A DNA stretch of 64,000 nucleotides from Cyanophora paradoxa (Eukaryota; Glaucocystophyceae; Cyanophorales; Cyanophoraceae): the NCBI GenBank assembly GCA_004431415.1, contig QPMI01000100.1, forward strand, positions 186,001-250,000, given 5' to 3'. The notes beneath the pieces were generated by a model, which saw only the letters and a program-made list of their open reading frames with translations, was not told where the DNA came from and did not search any database. Below, piece after piece: positions 21,115 through 31,296 of the stretch. The position numbers and the translations under genes are program-made. Positions within the stretch are counted from its first letter, which is position 1, and each line of letters begins with the position of its first letter.

Positions 21115-21399
21115 ATGGCGCCGCCTTCCGGCTCAGCCAACATAGATGCAGAAGAGGTCGAGCTATGCTCAGAGCCCTGCAGCGACATCCGTGGCTGCGA
21201 TCCTGGCGGTCGCTGCATCTCATGCGGGAAGCACTTCGCTCGGCCGGGCAACCTGTACCAGCATGTTCGTCAGTGCAGAAAGAAAGCGCCCGCAACGCCG
21301 CGTTCCGGTGCGCGCCGCTTGGAGGAGTGCGCGCCGATGGTTCTGACTGCCCCGCGCCTGCCGCCCGCAGATCCAAGCTCGGCGATTGCGATCGTTTAG
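21115..21399 (+). CDS. Short zinc-finger-like ORF in the insertion
   Basis: 94 codons starting MAPPSGSANID. One finger of the form CxxC-x12-H-x3-C (CISCGKHF, then NLYQHVRQC), near the classical C2H2 spacing but ending in cysteine. The rest is low complexity. It may be an exon of a larger host gene, because splice-like signals follow it. Function unknown. Confidence 0.35.
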   Translation: MAPPSGSANIDAEEVELCSEPCSDIRGCDPGGRCISCGKHFARPGNLYQHVRQCRKKAPATPRSGARRLEECAPMVLTAPRLPPADPSSAIAIV

Positions 21400-21419
21400 A
21401 CTTTCCACGCTCTTGTCAG

Positions 21420-22170
21420 ACGAAAGGTGATCATGAGCTCGCGCGCCGCCCGGCAATCGCGAGCTGGGCCTGCAGCCAAGCCGACGGCTCTGACATGGCT
21501 GCTCGGGCGCAGATCTCGCCATGTCGTCGAATCGCTCCTCTTGTGCATCTTCCTCTCCTCTGCCAGAAGGTGAGCTCGGATGCCGGCGGCCGCAGAGCTC
21601 GCGAGGCGGCGAACCATTAGCTAGGCTTGCGCCGCGCACCACCGCCAACGGTTCTGACTGAGCCGCCGGGTTGCAGATCGCGGCCTTTCGTCTGCGGAAG
21701 TTCCTAGCGACTCTTTTTCTTCGCAACAGGATGGTGAGCTGGCGCTCCAGCGGTCGCCGGGTCGGACGCGGGCGCCGCGCAGCCACCTCTCTGACTGGGC
21801 GCCCGGTTGCAGAGTGCGACCTGTCGTCTGCTGTCGCTTCCAGCACTGCTTCTCCTTCTCAGCCAGAAGGCGAGCTCGCGCGCCGGCCGCACAACTAAGG
21901 CCAAAAGCTCGTCCGCCGCGCGCGGCCCCCTCACTGACTGCAGCTGGGCGCCCGGTTGCAGATCGCGACATGTCGTCGGACAGCTCCTCACGCGCATCTT
22001 CTTCTCAGTCTCCTTCTCAACCAGAAGGCGAGCTCGCGCGTCGGCCGCACACTCAAGCTCGCCGACGGCTCTGACAAGCCTTGAAGGCCGCTCGGGTGCA
22101 GATCTTGCCATGTCGTTGAGCAACTCGTATTGCGCATCTTCTAGATCCCATCCGGAAGGCGAGCTCGTGC
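21420..22170 (+). repeat. Imperfect tandem repeats of about 130-165 bp
   Basis: Blocks repeat the order CGGTTGCAGATCGCG, then a serine-coding GTCGTC/CTCCTC stretch, then CCAGAAGGTGAGCTCG. The last block word recurs near 21,565, 21,729 (altered), 21,865, 22,021 and 22,153. The ends resemble 3' (TTGCAG) and 5' (AGGTGAGC) splice sites, so each unit may be a duplicated mini-exon with its intron. Confidence 0.55.
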
Positions 22171-25100
22171 GCTATAGGGCGTGCGCCGTCGTCGACTCCA
22201 GGTTCGCCCCGCCGCTGCTGCTGCGCACCTGACCCGCCCCCGCTGGGCCCGGCGGCCCGGCCCCGCCCCCGCACGGCCGCTGTCCGGGGCGAGCTGACGC
22301 CTCGGTTCTGCGCATGTGCAGACTATGCGCGGAACCCGGCGCCACCTGCCGCTCCGCCCGCTTTCCCGCCCGCCGCCGCCCTCGCCTGCCCGCCCGCCTG
22401 GTGCCTTCGCCCGCGTCGCCACCCCACCAGTCCGCCTCGCCACCCCACCCGCCCGCTTCGCCAGAACGCCCGCCTCGCCCGGCCCGGCCGCCAGCCTTGC
22501 CTCTCTGCCCCTCACTCGCCCGCCCGCGCCTCCCCCGCCCCCCCCCCCCCCCCTCCCCCCCCGCCCCCTCCCCAAGCACCCTGCAGTGTGTACAAGTACC
22601 CCCCCTTGCACCTCCGCGCGCGGCCCGCACTTGCTGCACTTGCACAGGGCCGGGCGCTGTCTGCTAGTGTATGTAGTTGATGATGAACCATGTTACTTGA
22701 TGTTATCCATGTTCCGATTTCCCAAGTTGTGCGAGCATCTTTACTAAAAACGTTATCCCAACTTATCATACCATTTGCTGGTGCCGTTCTTCCTTTTTCT
22801 TTCGTCCAACCAACCATACCAATGTGACATCTCCCTTTTCTTGCAACAAATCTTACATGAGAGAATGTATCGCAATGGAAGGAAGTCCATGTTAAACCAT
22901 CATGCCAATCTGTGGTTCCATAATTGGAGATAGCCTGGTAAGTATTTACACGCATAATGTGGAACCATCTACCTGATCGATAACCTCCAATATCAAAATA
23001 TCTACAATTCGTCCAACACATATATTGAACGTGACATGTTTTCATATTTGCGGGAACTTCAATTTGCGCCCAATCTCCACTTGTCTCATCGCCTGAAATG
23101 TTACTATAAAATCCATCGATTGGGTTCGTGTAGGTAGGTGTCCAACCTGTTGTCCAACCACCACTAAACGATAAACCGCCACTACCCGTCCCACTCCAAG
23201 TATCAAAACCTGTAATGTTTCCAATTGAATTTGTGACATCTGTTAACGACAGATAGGATGTAGGAATAGTAGGTTTACTATAAACATTATTCCAATGAAT
23301 AAACCCGGTGTGTCCACCATATGAACTACTATTAGCTCGATCATGCGTAAAACCAATTCCCATAATGTGAACTCTTCCGACTTTTGGATAAATACGAATG
23401 TGAGTAAATCGACCGGCAAGGAAAATTGGGACATTATTAACTCCATCGTGGTAATTATCTGGATAGCCACTATGTGGGTGGTAATTGTTTACTCTTGTAA
23501 TAAATACTATGTTTCCATTACTACGAACTCCCCAAATCTCAAAATAACGGCAAGTATTCCATGGTAAATGTGTAAGGAATGCTGTCCCATTTACTAATGC
23601 GGTCGGAATTGTATACTGAATCCAAGTAGTTGTAGGAGCTGCTGTATCATCGTATTCACTGTTGTATACATAACTTCCATAATTATATCCTGGATCCCAT
23701 TGCCACCCACTACCGGTTATCCAAGTTCCGCTCGATAACTGATAAGCGCCACCTGCTACTGTGTCATCAAAAGCGTAACATTTTGGAACGTCATAACCAT
23801 TTCTTTTTAATGTTGCAACATCTAGTGTTGTTGCACCAATGGTGGTAGCGCTTATTGTCGGAACTGTCAAAGTGTTGTTTACCCAAAGGTTTCCATTGTT
23901 ATAAGATTTTAAAATTGCTCCATCTGCTGAGTTTCTGAATTCAATTGAAACACCATCACTATTTCCATAACCTCGAATATATGTCGTATTACCATTTCCA
24001 AACCATATTCGCTCTATGTTATCTGTTGATTTTAACCAAGTGTTTGTAATCCATGTTGCTGTTCCTGGAAGGTCTGCGGCTGAGTAAAATGATGGTTTGC
24101 TATAAACATTATCCCAACTAATCAAACCATTCGCTGGCGCTGTTCTCCCTACTTCTTTTGTCCATCCAAGCATTCCGATATGAATTCGTCCTTTTCTTGC
24201 AACAACTCTAATATGTGAAAAATCCCACAAAATACGGAAGTCCATAATAAACTGTCGTGCCATAATGTATCGGCTGTGTTTGATACATTCTGGTAAGTAT
24301 TCACTCTCATAATGTGGTTCCATCGACTATTGCGATATCCCTGAATATCAAAGTATCTTGCATTCGTCCAACATAAATACTGTATGTGACATGTTTTCAT
24401 TCCTGCCGGCACAACAATTTGGGCGTAGTCACTGCTGGTCTCATCATTGTTTGTGCTGCTATAAAATCCTGCTACTGGGTTATCTGTTGTAGGTTTCCAA
24501 TCGGTCTGCCAATTTCCGACAAATGCTACACCTGCGCTATTCCAACCACTCACCACATCAAAATCGGAATATTTGCCGACAGGATTAAAAGCGATATTAT
24601 CATAATGAATTAATCCTACATCATTATCGGTTGCTCTCTGACGACTCCAACCAAACACACCCGTAAAATAAATGCGACCTTTTACACCTTTTACCACAAT
24701 CTTTTTATAGAAATCACAGTTTATAGAAGTATATATAATAGCGTTATAGGTTCCATCTTGAATTCCGCTATCTTGTATTGCTTGATAGTGATTAACACGT
24801 TTTAGGAAATGCTGATGTCCATTAACAGTTTCACCGTAAATATCGAAATATCTACAATTATGCCAATTTAAAAGTTGAATATAAAACGATTTCATGCCTT
24901 CTGGAATTGCCCAACGCATCCAACAACCCGTAACATCTGCGTCATTCTCAGGTGTGGTGTAACATCCTGTTTGTCCCGTTCTATGTCCTGTCCAATTAAC
25001 AGTCCAATTATTTGCGCTTCTGTCTGTCGAAACCACATCTAATTGGTCGAAATCATAACCTTTTGGTATTGTTGTTCCACCAATTTGTAGAGTGGTAGCA

Positions 25101-25893
25101 TTCACAGTTCCTGTGACAGTTCCACCTGTAAGAGGCAAATAGTTTGCAAGAGCTGATGTTAATTCTGTATCTGTTACAAAATCTGTAACAGCTAATTGTA
25201 ACTCTGTATTTGTTACATAATCTTTGTTTTCTAAGTAATCATCTGTCACTACTCCTGAAAGGGTGGTATTGTGTAAGTTTTTTGCCGCCATTCTCTGATT
25301 GACTTCTAAGGCGCCACCTGTTGGTGTCTTAATCCACGCCATCTCACATTTTCCGTGATCATCTGTGGGTTGTCCCACAACAGGAAGATAGTTAACAACT
25401 TTCTCCCTTGTGAATACTATTTTAGGTCTTGCTCCATCATATGCGCTTTGATCTGTTACGTTTACTTGTATTGCTGCTGAAAAATTCTCTACTTGTCCTG
25501 TTTCACCCGGGTGATAATTCGTAACATAGATACTGGGGAAAGTATCGTTTACTCCTACATTGAAATCTCCTTCATAGACTCCATTTACGATTGGATCCCT
25601 GGGTAATCTTACTGCAAGAGTTCCGACCATCGGTGTACCTGTTTCACCTGTAAATGACCCATTCAGACTAGCATAATGATCATTCAAAAATAGCCTTTCA
25701 GGTGTATTAATTGATTGGTAAAGTGTGACTCCATTAAAAACGTTTCCAATTGCATTCAATTGTGCAAAAACTGGCTGGTCATCAATTTCTTCCCATGGGT
25801 GTCTGTGGTTACTATTGGTGATTTGGGAATAATCATGAGTGTGTGAATCTGGTGGAAAGGTTAATGGAGGATTTGTGATATGCTCCCATAAAT

Positions 25894-26113
25894 GAGTATG
25901 GGCGAAATCTGTTATTTGGTCTTTTGTGTGAGTATGGGCGAAATCTGTTATTTGGTCTTTTGTGTGAGTATGGGCAAAATCTGTTATTTGGTCTTTTGTG
26001 TGAGTATGGGCAAAATCTGTTATTTGGTCTTTTGTGTGAGTATGGGCGAAATCTGTTATTTGGTCTTTTGTGTGAGTATGGGCAAAATCTGTAATCTGGG
26101 CTTTTGTGTGAGT
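25894..26113 (-). repeat. Six 36-bp repeats encoding HTHTKDQITDFA
   Basis: Tandem 12-residue repeats inside the unit 1 fibre; the last copy is altered. Unit 2 has a single related copy. HxH motifs of this kind coordinate metal ions along the needle of trimeric phage fibres such as T4 gp37 and gp12, so a thin metal-bound shaft is a reasonable reading. Confidence 0.85.
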
Positions 26114-29100
26114 GTGATTTTGAATCCAACCTTGAACCACATTAGAGGTTGGATGATGTGGCAAATTTGCATTGCTTGTAACTGTAAGGTAATCTATTAC
26201 AGTATCAGGTGAGGTTATTTTTAATCCTCTGTAAATATTCAGAGTCTGGGTATGAGTGAATCCATATTTTTGTTGAATGTAATACCTCACAGCATTCTTT
26301 TCAGAAGTTGTCAAAGCCCTATTGAAAACAATCAACTCGGAAATACCACCATTCACAATATTACCAAATCCGAAATGATTGACAGTATTATCTGGTAGAT
26401 AATTTGTTCCTACAAGTGTTTGAATATCTACTCCATTTAACCCGACTGTGTAGCTGCTGGAAGTAATTGTTTGGTCAGTGTAATACCATGTATTTATTAA
26501 AGAAGGAACCGTAATAAATGGGCGGTTTTGGGATACTCCATTAATAGTAAACTGGTTCATTCCAATAGCAGTAGAAGATGTTGCCCCATAATAACAATAT
26601 CGTGATGGAGAGGCGCTTCTGTAAAGTCTCAAGTGAACTTGCATAGAAGAGGCAGTTGGATGATATTTTCCCACAAAGAAAAATGTAAGCCCATTTGAGA
26701 AATCAATAGTTCTTGCAGCAGAGGTATATGCATTAAAAGTGCCTGTTGGGTTTGAAACACTAACTTGGTTGTTGATTTCGGGATTGGTGTAATAGGAACT
26801 GGCTCCGGAGATAAACAAGTCTGGAACAACTGAATCCGGGACTCTACTTACTATAGTTGTATACATTGCTGATTGACCTGGTTCTCCTGATGCCTTCCAA
26901 GCAAAAATGCAGTTCGAGATATTTGATGCTGGATCAAAGCTTGGTGGGACATCATACCATTCTTTGTAAACCTGATTCATGGTATTGAAATTGCAAGAGC
27001 CAATTGTGAGGATTCCATTTACTTTCAAATTGCTGGTCTCTATATTGCTACTGTAAATATTACTATTAACCGTAAGATCTCCTGTGATCGTCCCACCAAC
27101 AAGCGGAAGATATTTAGATAATTCCGCGGCAAGTTCAGGTTTTGTTACATAATTTCCAAGCATCGCAAGAGTAACGAAATTTACAAGAATTACAGCCGTT
27201 AGGTAATCTTCCGTAACCACTCTCGATATATCTTCATTGTGTATATTTTTGGCGCTTGCTCTTTGATTGATTTCTAATAAACCTTCACCAACGCCACCAT
27301 TATAATTTGTTTTTATCCATGCTACCTCACATCTTCTGTAATCATCTCGATCTCCTATAAAAGTATTTGGTAAAAGACGCTGCCGACTAAATACTAATTT
27401 CGGTCTCGATTGGTCAAAATCACTCACATCAGTGACATTAATTTGTATTGCTGCGTCTTTGTTATCATAACTATTTGGATCTAATGGAAGCGACGGTATC
27501 GGAGGTAATACATCTGTCATCGGGATATCCTCAGGGTAGTAGCTTGTTAAATAAATTCCGGGTTTCGTCTCATACAGACCAAAATTACCATTGATTGGTA
27601 AAATCCCTTCTCTTACGGGTGGTCTAATGTATAATTCGGCTTCCATTCCTGTTCCTGCCTCTATTCCCATGCGATTAAGGTAGTGGTCATTTAATTGTAA
27701 TCTTTCTGGTATTTCAATGTTTTGATAGAGACTTACACCATGTTGGAAATCTGTTAATACATTTCCTGCGGATGCGAAAGTAGGCTGTAAATCGATTTCG
27801 TCCCAATTATGCCTATGATCTGCTGGTGGAAATTCAGGAGGGACGTTATCGAGATCTCCCCAATCGTGCCTATGCTCTGTGGGTGGGAATCTTTCCGGTT
27901 TGTTTAGAATGTCATCCCATTCATGTTCGTGGGGATCTGGCGGGAATGTTTCAGGTTTGTTAATAATATCCCTCCAATCTACGGTAAAATCGAAAAATCC
28001 CGGTTGTAATCCATCTGGTAATAACTCTTCATCTGGTATATGTGGCTGTTCGTAATCTATGTTAGGTGGATTTAATCCATGTGGTAAAAGTTGTTCGTCG
28101 TAAGGTTCGAAACGATCATATAACATATGGTTAGGATCAAATCCATCCGGCAATTCTTCCACGTCTTCACATTCTTTATGTTCGAGAGGTATAACATTAA
28201 TATCAGGTGCTAAGAGTTCCTCAGCGGGCGGTTTGTAATCTTTAAAAACTGGTTTATTATGGACTTTTTCCCAACTAACAAAATGTTGCCCAAACGCTAC
28301 CGTTTCATCCGCTGTGTATTCTCTTCCGGGTTGTTTTTTTGGTGTAAGATCTGGTGGATCCCATGGTAGTGGAAATGGAACCGGAGTAGGTCCGTAATGC
28401 TCTATGATTTCTCTTATGGTTTTCTCACTAACAAGCCGTTCCCCATTTGCATAAACATTACTACCATGAATATTTCGCCATTGTCGGGTTCTAATACCAA
28501 GGTCTTTGGTGTTTGTTTTCAAAGGTAAAAGGTGGCGATCCATTTCGACAAGATCAGGATGTAAATGTATAGCTACTGGTTGACTGGGACTACTGTCGAC
28601 TGTGATCGAATCCTTTTCTTTGGAAGTATCCGGTGGAAGAGTGAAACCAAACAGTGCATTAGTGTTTGAATTGTTGACGATGTCCTTTGGGTAAACATTG
28701 TTGGTGTGGCGAATCTGATTCTCTTCACCATGTGGGGCTACCTGTAATATCTGAGGGATTTGTGTAATCGCGTTTGATCCTTCATTATAGATTCTCAAAC
28801 CGCTACGATGTACTCCCTTCTCATCCTGTACATTGAAAACCAAACGCCCGCTATCATAACGTGTGGGAATATCGGGATGCGTTCCACTGGTTTTAAGTTT
28901 CCGTGGTCTCCTTCTGGTTGCCTTGATCTCTGCAACCGCGTTTTTTTTAACATTGCCCAAACTGAAAGCAATGCTTACATCTTCTTTCTCTGGATCTGTT
29001 TGATTCACCGTTAAAGCATGAATTCTGGGATGCGTCTTACTGGGTTTATCGGCGCTCTGATCAATTGACGCCGACCCTTTAATGGTGATATTATCAAAGT

Positions 29101-29173
29101 TCACATGTTTAGGGTTCGCTTTACCACCACTACCTGTTATGGTTTGTAAATTTGCTGGATAATTGAAACTCAT

Positions 29174-29220
29174 CCTGCTTTCTCTATTATACAGATTTAT
29201 TAAATTTAAGTTAAGTAAAG
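29174..29220. promoter_or_regulatory. Divergent promoter between fibre and patatin genes, unit 1
   Basis: 47 bases separate the two starts. They hold CTCTATTATA close to the fibre ATG. Similar CTCT-TTATA-type boxes precede many genes here (for example 36,617-36,635; 43,580-43,595; 61,232-61,247; 62,801-62,819). Confidence 0.5.
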
Positions 29221-30756
29221 ATGCCCCTAAAAGTCGTTCTTAGTTTATCTGGCGGGGGCGCTCGTGGTATCATCATAACAAGGTTGCTAAAAGAGATCGA
29301 AACAAGAACGGGTAAACGCGTCATAGATTTGGTCGATCTCGTAAGTGGAACATCCACAGGCGGTATTATTGCTATCGGTCTCAATGTGAAAAATCCCGAA
29401 TTTCCCAATGAACCTAAACTAACTGCGACCGACCTTCACGATACTTACCTTTACCATCTCCCTTTGATCTTTGCCAATCCGCGAAACATCATAGAGAATG
29501 CCCTTTTTAATACGAAATACGACGTAACACCATTAGAGACAGCCATTCTCTCTGTGACTGGGGAAGCTCTCATACAAGATTCACTAAAAGACGTGGTTAT
29601 TACGACATTCGACACAGTGAGTATGAAACCCATTTTTATAGCAAACGATAACGATTACAAGACCATACCAAGTAAGATTGCGGCGCGATCCACCTCGGCT
29701 GCTCCGACATATTTTGCTCCTGTCGATTACGACGGGATGTGTCTAATTGATGGCGCAATATCAGGTAACAATAACCCAAGTGTTTGTGGTTACAGTCACG
29801 CAAAAAAGATATATGATAACAATGACGATATTATAGTTATTAGCATCTCGTGTGGTGAAGTAAATGAAACGGACGCATCAACCGTCGGTTATCCTTATGA
29901 GAACGTGAATACCTGGGGTATTCTCTCATGGATTGCTTCCACCTCAGGAAGTCCATTAATTAATATGCTAATGGCTGCAAGTGAATTATCGGCTCTTGAA
30001 AAGATGCATGAGTTTTTACCATATAACGATGACCAAGGATACGCGCGATACTACCGTATCTCTGTGCCGCTCCCGAAAGATATCTTAAACTCTCTCGATG
30101 ATACCTCTAAGATTCCGGACATGATCGCGGCAACTGAAACGTATATTGAAGCAAACGACACCATGATTAATAGACTCTGCGACTTGCTCGTAACAAACTA
30201 CGAGATTAAGAACCCTGTAAGGTTCTATATATCATCCACTCTTAATAACATACCTCCCATTGATGCTAATTGGTATCTTCTGCCGGATAATGCGTTTTCC
30301 GCTTCGTCTGCGAAATTCGGCAAAGAGGCATTTAAAGCCCGTCCATCATTAACTGGATGGGAAGCGAATGCATCCGCCATAAACGGAGTATGGGAAACGC
30401 CAACAGAGTATCTGCAAATAGCATTCCCATATACATATGAAATCGCTTCGATAATTGCATATGGTTCAGGTATAACAACTGCATTTATTAAAACTTTCAA
30501 TGTTGCGACGTCACAAGATGGGGTTTCATGGTCATATATCAAGTATGAGGGTGTTAATAGAATGTTTGTATGTGAAAACATAAATAATGCTAACAACTCT
30601 GGGGACGTATCATATAACGGGGGCTTTCCGCTTGCAATAAACGATGTTTTCTATATAGGTTTCCCACTGAGAACAAGATATATTCGAGTTTATCCGTTGG
30701 TATATATAAATGCTCCGACTATGAGAGTCGATGTGACGGGCGCATTTATACGATAG
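29221..30756 (+). CDS. Patatin-like phospholipase fused to a discoidin-like domain, unit 1
   Basis: 511 residues. The patatin domain (about 1-330) shows the oxyanion loop GGGARG (11-16), the nucleophile elbow GTSTG (Ser45) and the catalytic aspartate in DGA (Asp177), that is a complete Ser-Asp dyad for acyl-ester hydrolysis of membrane lipids. Residues about 345-511 look like an F5/8 type C (discoidin) domain: GWEA, YLQIAFPYTYEIASIIAYGS, FIKTFNVATSQDGVSWSYI and a C-terminal YIRVYPLVY then MRVDVTGAFIR. Such domains bind sugars or phospholipids. No signal peptide. Position beside fibre and capsid genes suggests a virion-borne enzyme that helps breach membranes; this is inference. Confidence 0.85.
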   Translation: MPLKVVLSLSGGGARGIIITRLLKEIETRTGKRVIDLVDLVSGTSTGGIIAIGLNVKNPEFPNEPKLTATDLHDTYLYHLPLIFANPRNIIENALFNTKYDVTPLETAILSVTGEALIQDSLKDVVITTFDTVSMKPIFIANDNDYKTIPSKIAARSTSAAPTYFAPVDYDGMCLIDGAISGNNNPSVCGYSHAKKIYDNNDDIIVISISCGEVNETDASTVGYPYENVNTWGILSWIASTSGSPLINMLMAASELSALEKMHEFLPYNDDQGYARYYRISVPLPKDILNSLDDTSKIPDMIAATETYIEANDTMINRLCDLLVTNYEIKNPVRFYISSTLNNIPPIDANWYLLPDNAFSASSAKFGKEAFKARPSLTGWEANASAINGVWETPTEYLQIAFPYTYEIASIIAYGSGITTAFIKTFNVATSQDGVSWSYIKYEGVNRMFVCENINNANNSGDVSYNGGFPLAINDVFYIGFPLRTRYIRVYPLVYINAPTMRVDVTGAFIR

Positions 30757-31296
30757 AAAAAAGAGGGAATTTTTTCCGATTTTTTGATTATATATATGTA
30801 TATGTATATATAATAATATTATTTAATATTATTTATTATTTTTCCAAACATTTTTTTCTTGGTCAACCGGCAATAAGGAGGTTTTGGTATATATACGGTA
30901 TATATGTCGTGACGTCACGTGTATATATGCGGTATATATGTCGGAGGTTTAGAGGGGGGAATGAGTATCGTTATTAAAGGGGGGGAATGAGTATCGTTAT
31001 TAAGGGGGGAATGAGTATCGTTATGGGGGGAATGAGTATCGTTATTGGGGGGAATGAGTATCGTTATTGGGGGGAATGAGTATCGTTATTATCGTTATTA
31101 TCGTTATCATCGTTATCATCGTTATCTTATCGTTATCATCGTTATTATCGTTATCTTATCTTTTTCATCGAAATTCCGGGAAATTTCGCGAAATTCCAGG
31201 AAAATCATACAAACTGTTATAACTCTTCACCAACTCATCGCCTATCAAAACCGCGACCATCGCCGGAATCCTCTTTGCATCCTCTACACATCTATG
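30757..31296. repeat. Intergenic repeat block between patatin and integrase
   Basis: No gene. After an AT-rich stretch come TATATACGGTATATATG words with a GTGACGTCAC palindrome (30,909-30,918), then six G-run-plus-AATGAGTATCGTTATT repeats (about 30,954-31,089), then short ATCGTTATT/ATCGTTATC repeats to about 31,160, then a near-palindrome around AATTTCGCGAAATT (31,182-31,195). This is where unit 1 leaves the gene order seen in unit 2, so it may be an old viral end or recombination joint. Confidence 0.75.

Larger units (their letters stand above)
20715..22667. mobile_element. GC-rich insertion in the viral fibre gene with 5-bp target duplication
   Basis: The fibre sequence AATGTATGTAGTTG seen intact in unit 2 is split: TGTAT occurs at 20,710-20,714 and again at 22,668-22,672, flanking 1,953 bases unlike the virus in composition. 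The first 13 bases of the insert, TGCAAGGGGGGGT, are found inverted at 22,598-22,610, about 57 bases inside the right edge, so the true terminal repeat is not clean. It carries a short zinc-finger ORF and imperfect tandem repeats, and no transposase I can recognise. Likely a host non-autonomous element or host DNA captured after integration. Confidence 0.7.
20279..29173 (-). pseudogene. Giant receptor-binding fibre gene, unit 1, interrupted
   Basis: Counterpart of the intact 1,835-residue gene at 49,654-55,161. From the start at 29,173: an N-terminal anchor domain shared with 39,290-40,366, acidic DGFDP-type repeats, HxHxW repeats, a LamG/concanavalin-like lectin domain (its ISELIVFNRALTTSEK ending is visible near 26,290-26,350) absent from unit 2, six HTHTKDQITDFA repeats, four adhesin-like domains each with a CRYFDI-type motif, and a C-terminal S74 chaperone with GSDRRYKTDI. 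Lesions: a one-base loss in an A run at 24,218-24,222 shifts frame; a small deletion near 22,695 shifts it again; and the GC-rich element at 20,715-22,667 separates the chaperone from the rest. Only the first 1,650 or so residues could be made. Confidence 0.85.

Noticed and set aside
20889-21620. Long plus-strand frame in the GC-rich insertion
   Set aside because: Overlaps the zinc-finger frame and runs through the tandem repeats out of phase; no recognisable domain.
22512-24323. A separate 603-residue protein starting at 24,323
   Set aside because: It is the frameshifted continuation of the fibre gene; its first residues are antisense-like and its last part reads into the GC-rich insertion.
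25894-26113. CRISPR-like array of regular 36-bp repeats
   Set aside because: There are no unique spacers; the units are contiguous, in frame, and encode a protein repeat in the fibre gene.
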